From Deltaproteobacteria bacterium (GTDB lineage Bacteria > Myxococcota_A > UBA9160 > UBA6930): a stretch of 64,000 bases of DNA. Positions within the stretch are counted from its first letter, which is position 1. Each line of letters begins with the position of its first letter. The stretch covers positions 21,955 through 85,954 of the forward strand of contig VGRF01000019.1 in the NCBI GenBank assembly GCA_016875395.1, read 5' to 3'. The translations under genes were made by a program, and so were the position numbers. The notes beneath the pieces were generated by a model. That model made no database searches. It was not told the origin of the DNA and was given only the letters and a program-made list of their open reading frames with translations. Below, in pieces: positions 37,788 through 47,424 of the stretch.

Positions 37788-39149
37788 TCAGGGTTTCCGT
37801 CGGTGCCCTTTCGACTTAGCGCGCGTGCTCGCGGCGGCCCTGCGCGCGCCCGCCGCCACTTCGCGCGCGAGCAGCAGCGCTTCGCCGCGCGTCGTCACCT
37901 CGCGATCGAGCACGGCAGCGCGAATGCGCGCGATCGCGCGGCCGACCTCCGGGCCCGCGAGCCCGAGCGCGACGAGATCGTCACCGCCGACGGGCAACGC
38001 GACGTGGCGGTCGACGCTCGCGTGCCGGTCGATGCGCGCGCGCAGCGGCGCCGGGGCCCATGCGCGCAGTGCGGCGAGCTCCTCCGGTGGAAGCGCCCGC
38101 AGCAGCGCATCGCTGGCGCCGCGCCCGCGAGCGCGCGAAAGGTCGCGCAGCGTGACTTCGCGCACGCGCGCGAAAGCCGCGATGCGCGTCGCGACGGCGC
38201 CGCGAATCGCGAGGCGCTCGAGCGCGCGGCGCGCGAGCGGCGGCTGCAGCGCGGCGAACCACACCATGAGGCCGATCACCCAGCCGCGCGGCGACGGCTC
38301 CGCACCGGTGTCAGCCGCGGCCGCGAGCCTGCGGAGCGCGGGCAGCGCCGACTTGGGCAAGCCGAGGCCCGGCTCGAGCGCGCCGAGTACGTGCCACGCC
38401 TCGAGCAGTGCCAGCGCGCGCGGCGAGTCGCCACCCGCGCGCGGCTCGTCGAACAGCTTCTCGAGCTCCGCAGCGAAGCGTTCCCCCGACACCGCGCCGA
38501 ACGCGCCGCTGCGGAGCGCGTCGCGCAGCGCTGCGCGCGACTCGCGCGCGAGGCGAAGCTCGAAGCGCGCGGCGAGTCGCGCGGCGCGCAGCGCGCGCGT
38601 CGGGTCGTCGCGGAAGCTCGCCGCGTGAAACACACGCAGCTCGCCCGCGCGCAGGTCGGCCACGCCGCCACCGGGGTCGACGAGCGCCCTGCCCGCCGCC
38701 GGGTTCAGCGGGAGTGCGAGCGCGTTGAGGGTGAAGTCGCGGCGGCGGAGATCTTCCTCGAGCGTGCCGGGCTCGATGTCGGGCAGCGCGCCCGGCGCCG
38801 CGTAGGACTCGCGCCGCACCGTGGCGAGGTCGATCGACTCGCCGCCCGCGAGATCGATGCGCACCGTGCCGAAGCGTGCGTGCAGCGTCACGCGATCGCC
38901 CGCGAGCGCCGCCTCGTGCGCGAGCGCCGCGGTCTGTTCGCCCACCGCAGCGCCGCCCGGATTCGTCACGGTGAGGTCGGCGTCGCGCAGCGCGCGGCCG
39001 AGCATCAGATCGCGCACGGGGCCGCCCACGAGATAGAGCGCCAGCCCGCGCGTCTCCGCCGCGCGTGCGAGCCGCTCCGCGCGTACGCGCACGGCTTCCG
39101 GCAGCGCCGCGAGCGCAGTCTCCGCGCTTGCCGTGCGCAGCTCCCTCAC
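37788..39149 (-). CDS. cca: tRNA CCA-adding-type nucleotidyltransferase
   Basis: A 453-residue class II nucleotidyltransferase. Motif A is LVGGPVRDLMLGRALRDADLTV; RRRDFTLNALALPL, DDPTRALRAARLAARF and GERFAAELEKLF follow. The long C-terminal helical part lacks an obvious HD motif. It builds or repairs tRNA 3' ends, or only part of them (see the paralog at 23872). The GTG at 39149 overlaps the xerD stop as GTGA. Confidence 0.9.
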   Translation of the reverse strand: MRELRTASAETALAALPEAVRVRAERLARAAETRGLALYLVGGPVRDLMLGRALRDADLTVTNPGGAAVGEQTAALAHEAALAGDRVTLHARFGTVRIDLAGGESIDLATVRRESYAAPGALPDIEPGTLEEDLRRRDFTLNALALPLNPAAGRALVDPGGGVADLRAGELRVFHAASFRDDPTRALRAARLAARFELRLARESRAALRDALRSGAFGAVSGERFAAELEKLFDEPRAGGDSPRALALLEAWHVLGALEPGLGLPKSALPALRRLAAAADTGAEPSPRGWVIGLMVWFAALQPPLARRALERLAIRGAVATRIAAFARVREVTLRDLSRARGRGASDALLRALPPEELAALRAWAPAPLRARIDRHASVDRHVALPVGGDDLVALGLAGPEVGRAIARIRAAVLDREVTTRGEALLLAREVAAGARRAAASTRAKSKGHRRKP

Positions 39150-40063
39150 CGCCGCGCGCCCGCGCCACGCGGGTGGTGCGTCTCGACCAGCTCGCGCATG
39201 CGCCCGCGGCTCACGTGGGTGTAGATCTGCGTCGTCGCGAGGTCGGCGTGACCGAGCATCGTCTGCACCGCGCGCAGATCGGCCCCGCCTTCGAGCAAGT
39301 CCGTCGCGAAGGCGTGGCGCAGCACGTGGGGAGAGACGCGCTCCTTCGCGATGCCCGCGCGCGCGGCGAGCGTGCGCAGGCGCGCGAAGAAGTTCTGCCG
39401 CGTCATCGGCGCGCCGCGAGCCGTGAGGAACACCGCATCGCAGCGCTTCTTCCCCAACAGCTGCGGGCGCGCGTCGCGCAGGTAGACGCCCAGCGCATCG
39501 AGCGCCGGCTCGCTCGCGGGCACGAGGCGCTCCTTGCGCCCCTTGCCGAGCACGCGCAGCACGCCCGCGCGCCGATCGAGCGCAGCGAGCGGAAGCGCCA
39601 CGAGCTCCGACACGCGCAAGCCCGAGCCGTACAGCACCTCCAGCATCGCCCGGTCGCGCAGGCCCAGCGCGCCGTCGGGCGCGGCCGCCTCGATCAGCGC
39701 CGCGGTCTCGTCGGGCCGCAGCGTTCGCGGCAGCTGTCGCGGCAGACGCGGCGACGCGACGCCATCGCTCGCGTCGCGCGCGCAGCGCCCCGTCGTCACG
39801 AGGTACTGCGCGAAGCGCCGCACCGAGACGAGCATGCGCGCGCGCGAGCGCGGCCCGAGGCCCTGCGCTTCGAGCGAGGCTAGAAAGCCCGTGACGTGCT
39901 CGCGCGCGAGCGCGCGTGGCGTCGTCACGGACTTCCGCGCGAGCAGCTCCGCGAAGCGCGCGAGATCGGCGCCATACGCCTCGATCGTCTTGGGTGCGAG
40001 CCCGCGCTCCACCGCGCAGTGACGCAGGAACGCGTCCGTCGCATTCGAGATCGCATCAGCCAT
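39146..40063 (-). CDS. xerD: Tyrosine recombinase XerD/XerC family
   Basis: A 305-residue site-specific recombinase of the chromosome-dimer resolution type. N-terminal SAM-like domain (1-90), then the catalytic Arg of GSGLRVSEL, the Lys region LGKGRKER, HVLRHAFATDLL (His, Arg), LGHADLATTQIYTHV (His and the Tyr nucleophile). Length and location among housekeeping genes favour Xer over a phage integrase; no att-like repeats are nearby. It overlaps the glnD stop by 8 bases. Confidence 0.93.
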   Translation of the reverse strand: MADAISNATDAFLRHCAVERGLAPKTIEAYGADLARFAELLARKSVTTPRALAREHVTGFLASLEAQGLGPRSRARMLVSVRRFAQYLVTTGRCARDASDGVASPRLPRQLPRTLRPDETAALIEAAAPDGALGLRDRAMLEVLYGSGLRVSELVALPLAALDRRAGVLRVLGKGRKERLVPASEPALDALGVYLRDARPQLLGKKRCDAVFLTARGAPMTRQNFFARLRTLAARAGIAKERVSPHVLRHAFATDLLEGGADLRAVQTMLGHADLATTQIYTHVSRGRMRELVETHHPRGAGARR

Positions 40064-42788
40064 GCAGGTGCTGCGGCGCCGCCGCCGGGTCGCCGCCCAC
40101 GACTGCGAGCAGGTCGCGACGCAGCCGCTCGATCCCGCGCTTGTTGAGCAGGCGCTTCTCGCGCGGAGTCTTCACGTAGAAGCTGTCCGCGGCTTGATCG
40201 AGCACGGTGGTCGCCTTCGACACGTAGATCTCGAGGTCGTGCGCGGTGATCGTGCGCGTCAAGTCGTAGAGCAGACCGAGGCGGTCGTCGGCATTGACGT
40301 CGATCACCGTGAAGAAGTCCGACACGTCGTTGCGCACCGACACGCTCGGCGGCGTGTGCGATGCGATGCGCTTCGCGCTGCCGGGTGGCCGCGCCTGCTT
40401 CGCGATCAGGTCGGCGACCGCGACCTCGCCGCGCAGCACGCGCGCCAGCGAGCTCTCGAAACGCTGCCAGCGCTCCTCGCGGACCTCGTCGTCGCCGGCT
40501 GGCGTGCCCACGCGGTAGACCTCGAGCGCGAGGCCGTTCTTCGTGGTGTAGACGTGCGAGCCGAGGATGTTGATCCCCGCCGCGGTGAGACAGCCCGCGA
40601 CGTTGGCGTAGAGGCCGTGCGCGTCACGCGCGCAAACGATCAGCTCGCTGAAGCCCGCGCGCATGTCGCGCACGGTGCGCGTCACGGTGTGGCGCTCGGG
40701 ATCGAACTTGAAGAGCGCCTGCGCGTGCCGCGCGATCTGCGGCGGCGTGTGCGAGACGAAGTAACGGCGAGGCATGCGCTCGAAGAACTCGTCGATGCGC
40801 GCCGCCGCAACGCCCTCCTCCGCGAGCTCCGCGCGCGCGCCCTCCATGCGCTGCTCGATGCGCCCCTCGATCAGCCCGAGCGCGAGGTCTTGCCCCTCGC
40901 CGCCGGCTTCGAGGTACTCGGCGGTGCGCTCGAACAGCTCCCGCAACAACTCCGCGCGCCACTCGGTCCACGCCGACTTCGAGCTGGCGCGCATGTCGGC
41001 GAACGTGGCGAGGTAGAGGTTGTGCAGGTTCTCGCGATCACCGCACAGCCGCGCGAACTCGACGATCACCTTCGGATCCGACAGATCGCGGCGCTGCGCC
41101 ACGTGCGACATCACGAGGTGGTGGCGAATGATGAAGTTCGCGCGCGCGGCGCGCTCCGCGGGCAGCCCGAGCCTCGCGAGGCACTTCTCGCCGAGCTCGG
41201 CGCCGATCGCGGAGTGATCGCCACCGAAGCCCTTGCCGATGTCGTGCAGCAGGCAGCCGAGATAGACCATCGGTAGGTCTTGGGTGGTGTGCACGAGCTC
41301 GCTGAGGTCCTCGACCAGGCTCGCGTACTTGCCCTGCCAGAGCCGGCGCAGCTCTTCGACGAGGAAGATCGAGTGCACGTCGACCGTGTACGTGTGGTAG
41401 ACGACGTGCTGCCAGCGGCACACGATGTGGTCCCACTCGGGCAGGTAGCGCCCTAACAAGCCCACGTCGTTCATCGCCATCAGGCTGCGCATCACGCGCC
41501 TCGGCGCGGAGAGGATCTGCACGAGCAGGTCGGCCACCGCCGGATCGCGCTGGTAGGCCTCGTCCACGAGATGCAGGTGCTCGCGCAGCATGCGGCGCGC
41601 CGCGCGCGAGAGCGGCACGTCGTGCGCCTGCGCGACGGCGAAGGCGAGCAAGAGGCGCAGCGGCTTCTCGCGCAGCAGCGCTGCATGCGGGATCTCGAGC
41701 TGGCCGCCGGCGATCTGGAAGCCCTCCTCCACCGCGATCCCCGCCGCCCGCGGCTTCGGCCGCACGCGCGCGAGGCACTGCTCGATCACGATCTCGGAGT
41801 GGGTCTGAATCGCGCGCGCGCAGCGGTAGTACTCGCGCATGAAGCGCTCGACGGGCAGCTCGCCCGACATCAGGTCGCGCTCGAAACCGAGCTTGCCCGC
41901 AAGCTGCTCCTGCAGCTCGAAGCTCATCTGATCGCTTTTGCGCTTGGTCTGGAGGTGGAGCGCGTTGCGCACGCGCCACACGAAGCCGAGCGCGTGCTGG
42001 TACTCGCGCAGCTCCGCCTCGGTGAGGAAGCCGACGTACAGCAGATCCGGCAGCTCGCGGAAGTCGCGCTCGCAGGCGCGCGCGACCCAGTACGCGGTGT
42101 GGTAGTCGCGCAGGCCGCCGGCGCCTTCCTTCACGTTCGGCTGCAACAGGTAGAGCGACTCGCCCATGCGCAGGTGCCGCTCGCGCAGCGCGGCCAGCTG
42201 GCGCTCGGCGAAGTCGCCGAGCTCCGGAATCGCGCGCTCGCGCACGGCGCGCATCAGCTCGTGGAAGAGCGTGGCGTCGCCCGCGAGGAAGCGCGCGGCG
42301 AGCAGAGCGGTCTGCGTCGCGACGTCCGTCTGCGCTAGCGCGATCGAGTCGCTCGCGGTGCGCACCGCGGCGCCGACCTGCAGCCCCGCGTCCCAGAGCG
42401 GCGTTTGCACGTGCTGCGCGACGGCGGCGCAGAAATCCTCGGCGCCGTCGTCCTCGAGGATCAAGAGGTCGACGTCCGACCCGAGCGACATCTCGCGCCG
42501 CGCGTAGCCGCCGACCGCGACGAGCGCGACGCGCGCTCCCGTCGCGCCGTACTTCGCGTAGTGAGCCGACGCCGCCACGTCGTAGAGCCTGCGAATCAGG
42601 CGATCGAGCCCATCCGAGTTCGCCGCGTTCACGGCCGCCCCAGTCGCGCCCTCGCCATGCAGGGCCGCGAGGTACGCGCGCAGCGCAACGCAGTAGTTCT
42701 TCGCGCCCGCCGAGAGCGCAGCGCCGCTCGCCTCTTCGCCCGGCCGCGCAAGCGGGACGTACAGATCGATCTCGGGTGCGCTCGTCAT
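40056..42788 (-). CDS. glnD: [Protein-PII] uridylyltransferase / uridylyl-removing enzyme
   Basis: The nitrogen-status sensor that uridylylates or deuridylylates PII according to glutamine. 910 residues: nucleotidyltransferase motif GGYARREMSLGSDVDLLIL (about 95-113), HD domain with HTYTVDVHSI and HDIGKGFGGDHS, and two C-terminal ACT domains (VCARDAHGLYANVAGCL and DVNADDRLGLLYDLTRTI). It overlaps the amidase stop by 4 bases (ATGA) and xerD by 8. Confidence 0.97.
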   Translation of the reverse strand: MTSAPEIDLYVPLARPGEEASGAALSAGAKNYCVALRAYLAALHGEGATGAAVNAANSDGLDRLIRRLYDVAASAHYAKYGATGARVALVAVGGYARREMSLGSDVDLLILEDDGAEDFCAAVAQHVQTPLWDAGLQVGAAVRTASDSIALAQTDVATQTALLAARFLAGDATLFHELMRAVRERAIPELGDFAERQLAALRERHLRMGESLYLLQPNVKEGAGGLRDYHTAYWVARACERDFRELPDLLYVGFLTEAELREYQHALGFVWRVRNALHLQTKRKSDQMSFELQEQLAGKLGFERDLMSGELPVERFMREYYRCARAIQTHSEIVIEQCLARVRPKPRAAGIAVEEGFQIAGGQLEIPHAALLREKPLRLLLAFAVAQAHDVPLSRAARRMLREHLHLVDEAYQRDPAVADLLVQILSAPRRVMRSLMAMNDVGLLGRYLPEWDHIVCRWQHVVYHTYTVDVHSIFLVEELRRLWQGKYASLVEDLSELVHTTQDLPMVYLGCLLHDIGKGFGGDHSAIGAELGEKCLARLGLPAERAARANFIIRHHLVMSHVAQRRDLSDPKVIVEFARLCGDRENLHNLYLATFADMRASSKSAWTEWRAELLRELFERTAEYLEAGGEGQDLALGLIEGRIEQRMEGARAELAEEGVAAARIDEFFERMPRRYFVSHTPPQIARHAQALFKFDPERHTVTRTVRDMRAGFSELIVCARDAHGLYANVAGCLTAAGINILGSHVYTTKNGLALEVYRVGTPAGDDEVREERWQRFESSLARVLRGEVAVADLIAKQARPPGSAKRIASHTPPSVSVRNDVSDFFTVIDVNADDRLGLLYDLTRTITAHDLEIYVSKATTVLDQAADSFYVKTPREKRLLNKRGIERLRRDLLAVVGGDPAAAPQHLHG

Positions 42789-43975
42789 CGTGCAATCCCT
42801 GCGAGCGCCGTGCTGCGCTCCTTGCGATAGCGCGCGAGTCCGCGCGCGATCTGCTCGGCGATCACCTCGCGGTAGAGCTTGGTGCGCAGCCGGCGCGCCT
42901 CCTGCGAGTTCGTGACGAAGCCGATCTCGACGAGCACGGCCGGTGCGTCGCTGAGGAACAGCACGTGGAACGGGCCGCGCTTCACGCCGAGATCGTTCGC
43001 CTCGCCGTAGGCCTGGCGCACGCCGCCGACCACCTCGCCGTGAATCGCGCGCGCGAGGCTCGCCGAGCGCGAGCCGACCTCGTTCACCTTGAAGCCCGCG
43101 AGTGCGCGCTGCAGCGCGTCGAGCTGCGCCGGCTCGACGCCGCTCTCGCGCGCAGCCACGCGCAACGCGTGGCGCTCGTGGTTCACGTCCAAATAATAAG
43201 TCTCGATCCCCTGCAGCTTCGGGCGAGGCGCTGCGTTCACGTGGATCGAGACGAACACGTCCCCGCGCGCGCCCTCGGCGAACGCAGTGCGCTCCTCGAG
43301 CGAGAGCGTGCGATCGCGATCTCGGGTCATCAGCACGTCGAAGCCGCGCGCCTCGAGCCGCTGCTTTGCGCTCTTCGCGACGGCGAGCGTGATCTCCTTC
43401 TCGACGAGGCCGCGCGGGCCCATCGTGCCGGGGTCGTCACCGCCGTGACCGGGGTCGAGCACGACGAGCAGCCTGCGCTCGGGCGCCGGCGGCGCGGGCG
43501 ACATCGCGGCGACGTCCGGCAGCGCGGACTCCGCCTCGCGGCGCTCCTCGCGCCCGCCGAACACGTCGATCACGAGCCGGTCGGGGCCCGCGAGCGCGAA
43601 CATGCGGTGGCGCTCGTAACGAGCGAGGTCGATCACCGCGCGGGCCGCCTCACTCTCGAACTGGCCGAGGCGAACGGCCGTGAGAAGGCCATCGACCACG
43701 GGCTGTGGCGTGTCCCAGTCGTGACCGACCCACACGTTGGGCAAATCGACGTAGAGCCGATCCGAGCGTCCGGCTGCGGGATCCGCGGCGAGTCGCTGCA
43801 GCTCGCCCGCTGCCACGGGTCCTGACAACTCGATCACCACGCGCGTGTACTCGTCGTACGACCAGTGCCGCACGCTGCGCACCTTCACGCGGTCCGCGTG
43901 GTCGTCAGCCTGCGCGAAGCTGGCCGTGCTCGCGAGGGCGAGCAGCGCCGCCGCGACTGCCGCGGACGCGCGCAT
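42785..43975 (-). CDS. N-acetylmuramoyl-L-alanine amidase with AMIN domain
   Basis: A 396-residue periplasmic cell-wall amidase of the AmiABC type. Signal peptide (about 1-21), AMIN domain (about 28-145) that localises it to the envelope, then an Amidase_3 domain with zinc ligands in LDPGHGGDDPG, LVEKE, SIHVNA and the catalytic Glu in LVEIGFVTN. Used in daughter-cell separation. It starts inside the mutS stop (TGATG). Confidence 0.95.
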   Translation of the reverse strand: MRASAAVAAALLALASTASFAQADDHADRVKVRSVRHWSYDEYTRVVIELSGPVAAGELQRLAADPAAGRSDRLYVDLPNVWVGHDWDTPQPVVDGLLTAVRLGQFESEAARAVIDLARYERHRMFALAGPDRLVIDVFGGREERREAESALPDVAAMSPAPPAPERRLLVVLDPGHGGDDPGTMGPRGLVEKEITLAVAKSAKQRLEARGFDVLMTRDRDRTLSLEERTAFAEGARGDVFVSIHVNAAPRPKLQGIETYYLDVNHERHALRVAARESGVEPAQLDALQRALAGFKVNEVGSRSASLARAIHGEVVGGVRQAYGEANDLGVKRGPFHVLFLSDAPAVLVEIGFVTNSQEARRLRTKLYREVIAEQIARGLARYRKERSTALAGIAR

Positions 43976-46635
43976 CACTTCGCTTCGCCTTCGAGCCGGC
44001 GCCGCCAGCGATCGAGTAGCGCGAGCGCAGCGAGCGGCGTGGTGCGATTCGCGTCGCTCGCGCGCAGCTCGGCAAGCACCGCGTCTTCGTTCGCATCGCG
44101 CGGTGACGGCGGCGCGAACAGCGAGAGCTGCGGAGACGCGGGCGCAGTGTCGGGCGCGGCGAGGCGCGGGCGGCCGCGCGCATCGAGCTCGCCCGCTTCG
44201 AGCTGCGCGAGCAGCTGGCGGGCGCGCGTGATGACGGACGCCGGCAGGCCCGCGAGCTTCGCGACCTCGATCCCGTACGAGCGGCTCGCGGGGCCATCGA
44301 CGAGGCGCCGCAGGAACACGGCCTCGCCGTTCACCTCGCGCGCCTCGAAGTGCGCGTTCGCAACGGCGGCCTTCGCGAGCGCGAGATCGGCGAGCTCGTG
44401 GTAGTGCGTCGCGAAGAGCGTGCGGCAGCCGAGGCCCGGCGCGTCGTGGATGAACTCGGCGACGGCCCACGCGATCGAGAGCCCGTCGAAGGTGCTCGTG
44501 CCGCGGCCGATCTCGTCGAGGATCACGAGGCTGCGCGTGGTGGCCTGCCCGAGGATCTCGGCGGTCTCGCGCATCTCGACCATGAACGTGGACTGCCCCT
44601 GCGCGAGGCGGTCCGAGGCGCCGACGCGGGTGAAGATGCGGTCGACCACGCCGACTCGAGCGCTCGCGGCCGGGACGAAGCTCCCGATCTGCGCAAGCAG
44701 CACGATCAGCGCGACCTGCCGCAGGTACGTGCTCTTGCCCGACATGTTCGGGCCCGTCAGTAACAACACGCGCGTCGCGCTCGGCTCGAGCGCGGTGTCG
44801 TTCGCCACGAACGCGGCGCCCTCGCCTTGCAACACTCGCTCGACCACGGGATGCCGCCCGCCGCGAATCTCGAGCGTTCCGCCCTCGCTCAGCTCTGGGC
44901 GAGTCCAGCCGTCTCGGCGCGCGACCTCCGCGAGCGACTGCAGCGCGTCGAGCTCCGCCACCGCGTCGGCTGCGGCGCGAATGCGCGCCGCCTCGGCGAG
45001 CACGCTCTGCCGCACGTTCTCGAGCACTTCGCGCTCGAGCGCGGCCGCGCGGTCGTTCGCGCCGAGCACCTGCGACTCCATCTCGCGCAGCTCGCGCGTG
45101 GTGAAGCGCTCGGCGCTGGCGAGGGTCTGCTTGCGCTCGTAGTCGGCGGGCACGCGCGCGAGCTGCGCCTTCGGCACCTCGAGCCCGTAACCGAACACGG
45201 GCTGGTAGCGGACCTTCAGCGACGCGATGCCCGAGCGCTCGCGCTCGCGCGCCTCGAGGCCCGCGATCCACTCGCGGCCCTTGTGCGCGGCTTCGCGCAG
45301 CGCGTCGAGCTCGGGCCGGAAGCCCTCACGGATGAAGCCCGTCTCGCCGGCGCCGCGCGAGCCGCGCGGCAGCGGGCGCGGCTCGTCGACGATCGCGTCG
45401 AGGAGCAGCTGCACCAGCCCCTGCAGCTCGCGCGGAAGCGCCAGCGACGCCGGCGCAGCCTCGGGCACGAGCGCAGCGCCATCGCTCGCGAGCGCGCGGC
45501 GCACTTCGGGCAGCGCCGCCAGCGAGGCGCGCAAGGTCGCGAGATCGCGCGGCTCGCAGCCGGGCCGCGCGCACTTCGCGAGCTGGCGCTCGAGGTCGCG
45601 AACAGCGCCGAGCGCGCTGCGCAGCCGCGCGCGCGCGCGATCGCGCTCGGCGAGCCACGCGACGCCAGCTTGGCGCGCGCGGATAGCGTCCGGCGCGAGC
45701 AGCGGGTACGCGAGCCAGTGCGCGAGCCGGCGCGCGCCGAGCGCGGTGATCGTCTCGTCGATGCGCTCGATCAGCGTGCCGCGCCGCGAGCGATCCTCGG
45801 CGCTCTCGAACAGCTCGAGATGCCGGCGCGTCGCGGCATCGAGAATCATCGTGTCCGCGAGGGCGTAGCGGCGCAGCTTCGGCGCGAGCTTCGCGGCGGA
45901 AGGCTGGTGCGCCTCGAGGTACGCGAGCACGGCGGACGCCGCGCACAGGTCGGCGCCGGGCGTGTCGGCCGCGAGGAGTGCCGCCACGCTCGCGAAGCTC
46001 GCGGCAGGCGCGCGCGAGAGCACGAGCTGCGGCAGCCGCGCGCCCAGCTCGGTCGTCACGGACTCCGGCGCGTCGTCCGCGATCACGCACTCGCGCGGCG
46101 CGATGCGCTCGAGCTCGTCGAGCAGCGCTCTCGGCAGCGCGCCGTGCGCGAGCGGCGCCTGCGTCGCGCGGAAATGCCCCGTCGATGCGTCGAGCGCCGC
46201 GAGGCCTGCGTCGCCGGACGCGGTGATCGCGACGGCGGCGAGCGCGACCTCGCGCGCAGCCGGCAAACCGTTCGGGTCGCCCACGAGCCCGGGCGTGATC
46301 ACTTCGATCACTTCGCGCCGAACCAGCCTGCGCCCCCCGACGCTGCGCGGATCCTCGGTCTGCTCGCAGATCGCGACGCGATGGCCCTTCTCGCTGAGAC
46401 GCTTGATGTAGGCGTCGGCGGCGTGCACGGGCACGCCGCACATCGGAATCGGATCGGGCTTGTCCTTGTCGCGGCTCGTGAGCGTCACTTCGAGCAGCGG
46501 CGCCGCCCTGACTGCGTCGTCGAAGAACAGCTCGTAGAAGTCGCCCATGCGGTAGAACAGAAACGCGCCGGGGTGCTGCGCCTTGAGCGCCGCGTACTGG
46601 CGCATCATCGGCGTCTCGCGCGCGAGCACGCTCAT
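43975..46635 (-). CDS. mutS: DNA mismatch repair protein MutS
   Basis: An 886-residue mismatch sensor. The mismatch-binding Phe-x-Glu is in YRMGDFYELF (about 35), connector and lever domains follow, and the ATPase has LLTGPNMSGKSTYLRQ, SLVILDEIGRGTSTFDG and FATHYHEL. The ATG at 46635 overlaps the lapA stop (ATGA). A Leu-Leu just before the Walker A is written TTG-TTA. Confidence 0.97.
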   Translation of the reverse strand: MSVLARETPMMRQYAALKAQHPGAFLFYRMGDFYELFFDDAVRAAPLLEVTLTSRDKDKPDPIPMCGVPVHAADAYIKRLSEKGHRVAICEQTEDPRSVGGRRLVRREVIEVITPGLVGDPNGLPAAREVALAAVAITASGDAGLAALDASTGHFRATQAPLAHGALPRALLDELERIAPRECVIADDAPESVTTELGARLPQLVLSRAPAASFASVAALLAADTPGADLCAASAVLAYLEAHQPSAAKLAPKLRRYALADTMILDAATRRHLELFESAEDRSRRGTLIERIDETITALGARRLAHWLAYPLLAPDAIRARQAGVAWLAERDRARARLRSALGAVRDLERQLAKCARPGCEPRDLATLRASLAALPEVRRALASDGAALVPEAAPASLALPRELQGLVQLLLDAIVDEPRPLPRGSRGAGETGFIREGFRPELDALREAAHKGREWIAGLEARERERSGIASLKVRYQPVFGYGLEVPKAQLARVPADYERKQTLASAERFTTRELREMESQVLGANDRAAALEREVLENVRQSVLAEAARIRAAADAVAELDALQSLAEVARRDGWTRPELSEGGTLEIRGGRHPVVERVLQGEGAAFVANDTALEPSATRVLLLTGPNMSGKSTYLRQVALIVLLAQIGSFVPAASARVGVVDRIFTRVGASDRLAQGQSTFMVEMRETAEILGQATTRSLVILDEIGRGTSTFDGLSIAWAVAEFIHDAPGLGCRTLFATHYHELADLALAKAAVANAHFEAREVNGEAVFLRRLVDGPASRSYGIEVAKLAGLPASVITRARQLLAQLEAGELDARGRPRLAAPDTAPASPQLSLFAPPSPRDANEDAVLAELRASDANRTTPLAALALLDRWRRRLEGEAK

Positions 46636-46967
46636 GGCTTCGTGAGCGGCGGCGCGCCGTCGCCCGCTGCGATCGCCGCGCTCGCGCCGCGCAGCTGCTC
46701 CACTTCCGCTTCGAGCCCCTGCACGCGCTTCGCCAGCCGGCGCGCGCCGAGCGTCTTGCGCCCGAGCTGGAACAACAGGCCGGCGCTCGCCGCGAAAGCG
46801 CCGCCGAAGAACGCGACTGCGATCACGAGCCAGAGCGGCTGGTAGGACGCCTCCGCGAGGGGAAGATCGACCCGCACCGGGTCGTCGTTGGCGAGCACGA
46901 ACACCGCCGAGGCCACCATCGTCGTCAGCAACAGCACCACCGCCACGAACCACCGCAGCTGTCGCAT
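46632..46967 (-). CDS. lapA: LapA family (DUF1049) inner-membrane protein
   Basis: A 111-residue protein with two membrane helices (about 5-25 and 45-65) and a C-terminal coiled coil (LAKRVQGLEAEVEQLRG), the layout of LapA proteins that regulate lipopolysaccharide synthesis in enterobacteria. LapB is not next to it. The ATG at 46967 is chosen; a GTG 9 bases upstream is possible. The usual rpsA-ihfB-lapA order supports the call. Confidence 0.8.
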   Translation of the reverse strand: MRQLRWFVAVVLLLTTMVASAVFVLANDDPVRVDLPLAEASYQPLWLVIAVAFFGGAFAASAGLLFQLGRKTLGARRLAKRVQGLEAEVEQLRGASAAIAAGDGAPPLTKP

Positions 46968-47067
46968 GGCTCTCACCCCCCGCGTCAGCAGCGCCGCTTG
47001 GACGAGTCAGCTCCGGCGCGCAGCGCCGCCAGCTGCACTCGCACCACCGCGCCGCGACCTCACCGTC

Positions 47068-47367
47068 TCACCCCTTCGACGACACCGGCGCGTCGTCGAC
47101 CTTCTCCTTCAGCTCTTTGCCCACCTTGAAGAACGGCGTGCGCTTGGCCGGGATGTGCACCTCGTCGCCGGTCTTCGGATTTCGGCCCTCGCGCGCCTCG
47201 CGCACCTTCACCTGGAAGCTGCCGAAGCCGCGGATCTCGATGCGCTCGCCGCGTTTCAACGAGTCCGTCATCGCATCGAAGATCGTGTTCACCACGATCT
47301 CGGTGTCCTTCTTCGAGATGTGCGGCATCAGCTCGGACACGCGCTCGATCAATCCGCTCTTCGTCAT
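47068..47367 (-). CDS. ihfB: Integration host factor beta / HU-family DNA-bending protein
   Basis: A 99-residue DNA-bending protein. MTKSGLIERVSELMPHISKK starts the helical dimer domain; RGFGSFQVKVREAREGRNPK is the beta-arm lead-in and IPAKRTPFFKVGKELKE the end. Position directly after rpsA is that of ihfB. The ATG at 47367 follows GGAGA; an upstream in-frame ATG would add four residues. Confidence 0.93.
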   Translation of the reverse strand: MTKSGLIERVSELMPHISKKDTEIVVNTIFDAMTDSLKRGERIEIRGFGSFQVKVREAREGRNPKTGDEVHIPAKRTPFFKVGKELKEKVDDAPVSSKG

Positions 47368-47424
47368 CTGCGTCTCCACGTGGGCCGGGGCGCGGGCCCC
47401 GGCCCACTGGAAGTAGGTCCCTAA

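Noticed and set aside
39146..40063. XerD gene as a sign of an integrated element
   Set aside because: It is embedded in a coupled housekeeping run, has normal Xer length and no flanking repeats or cargo genes.
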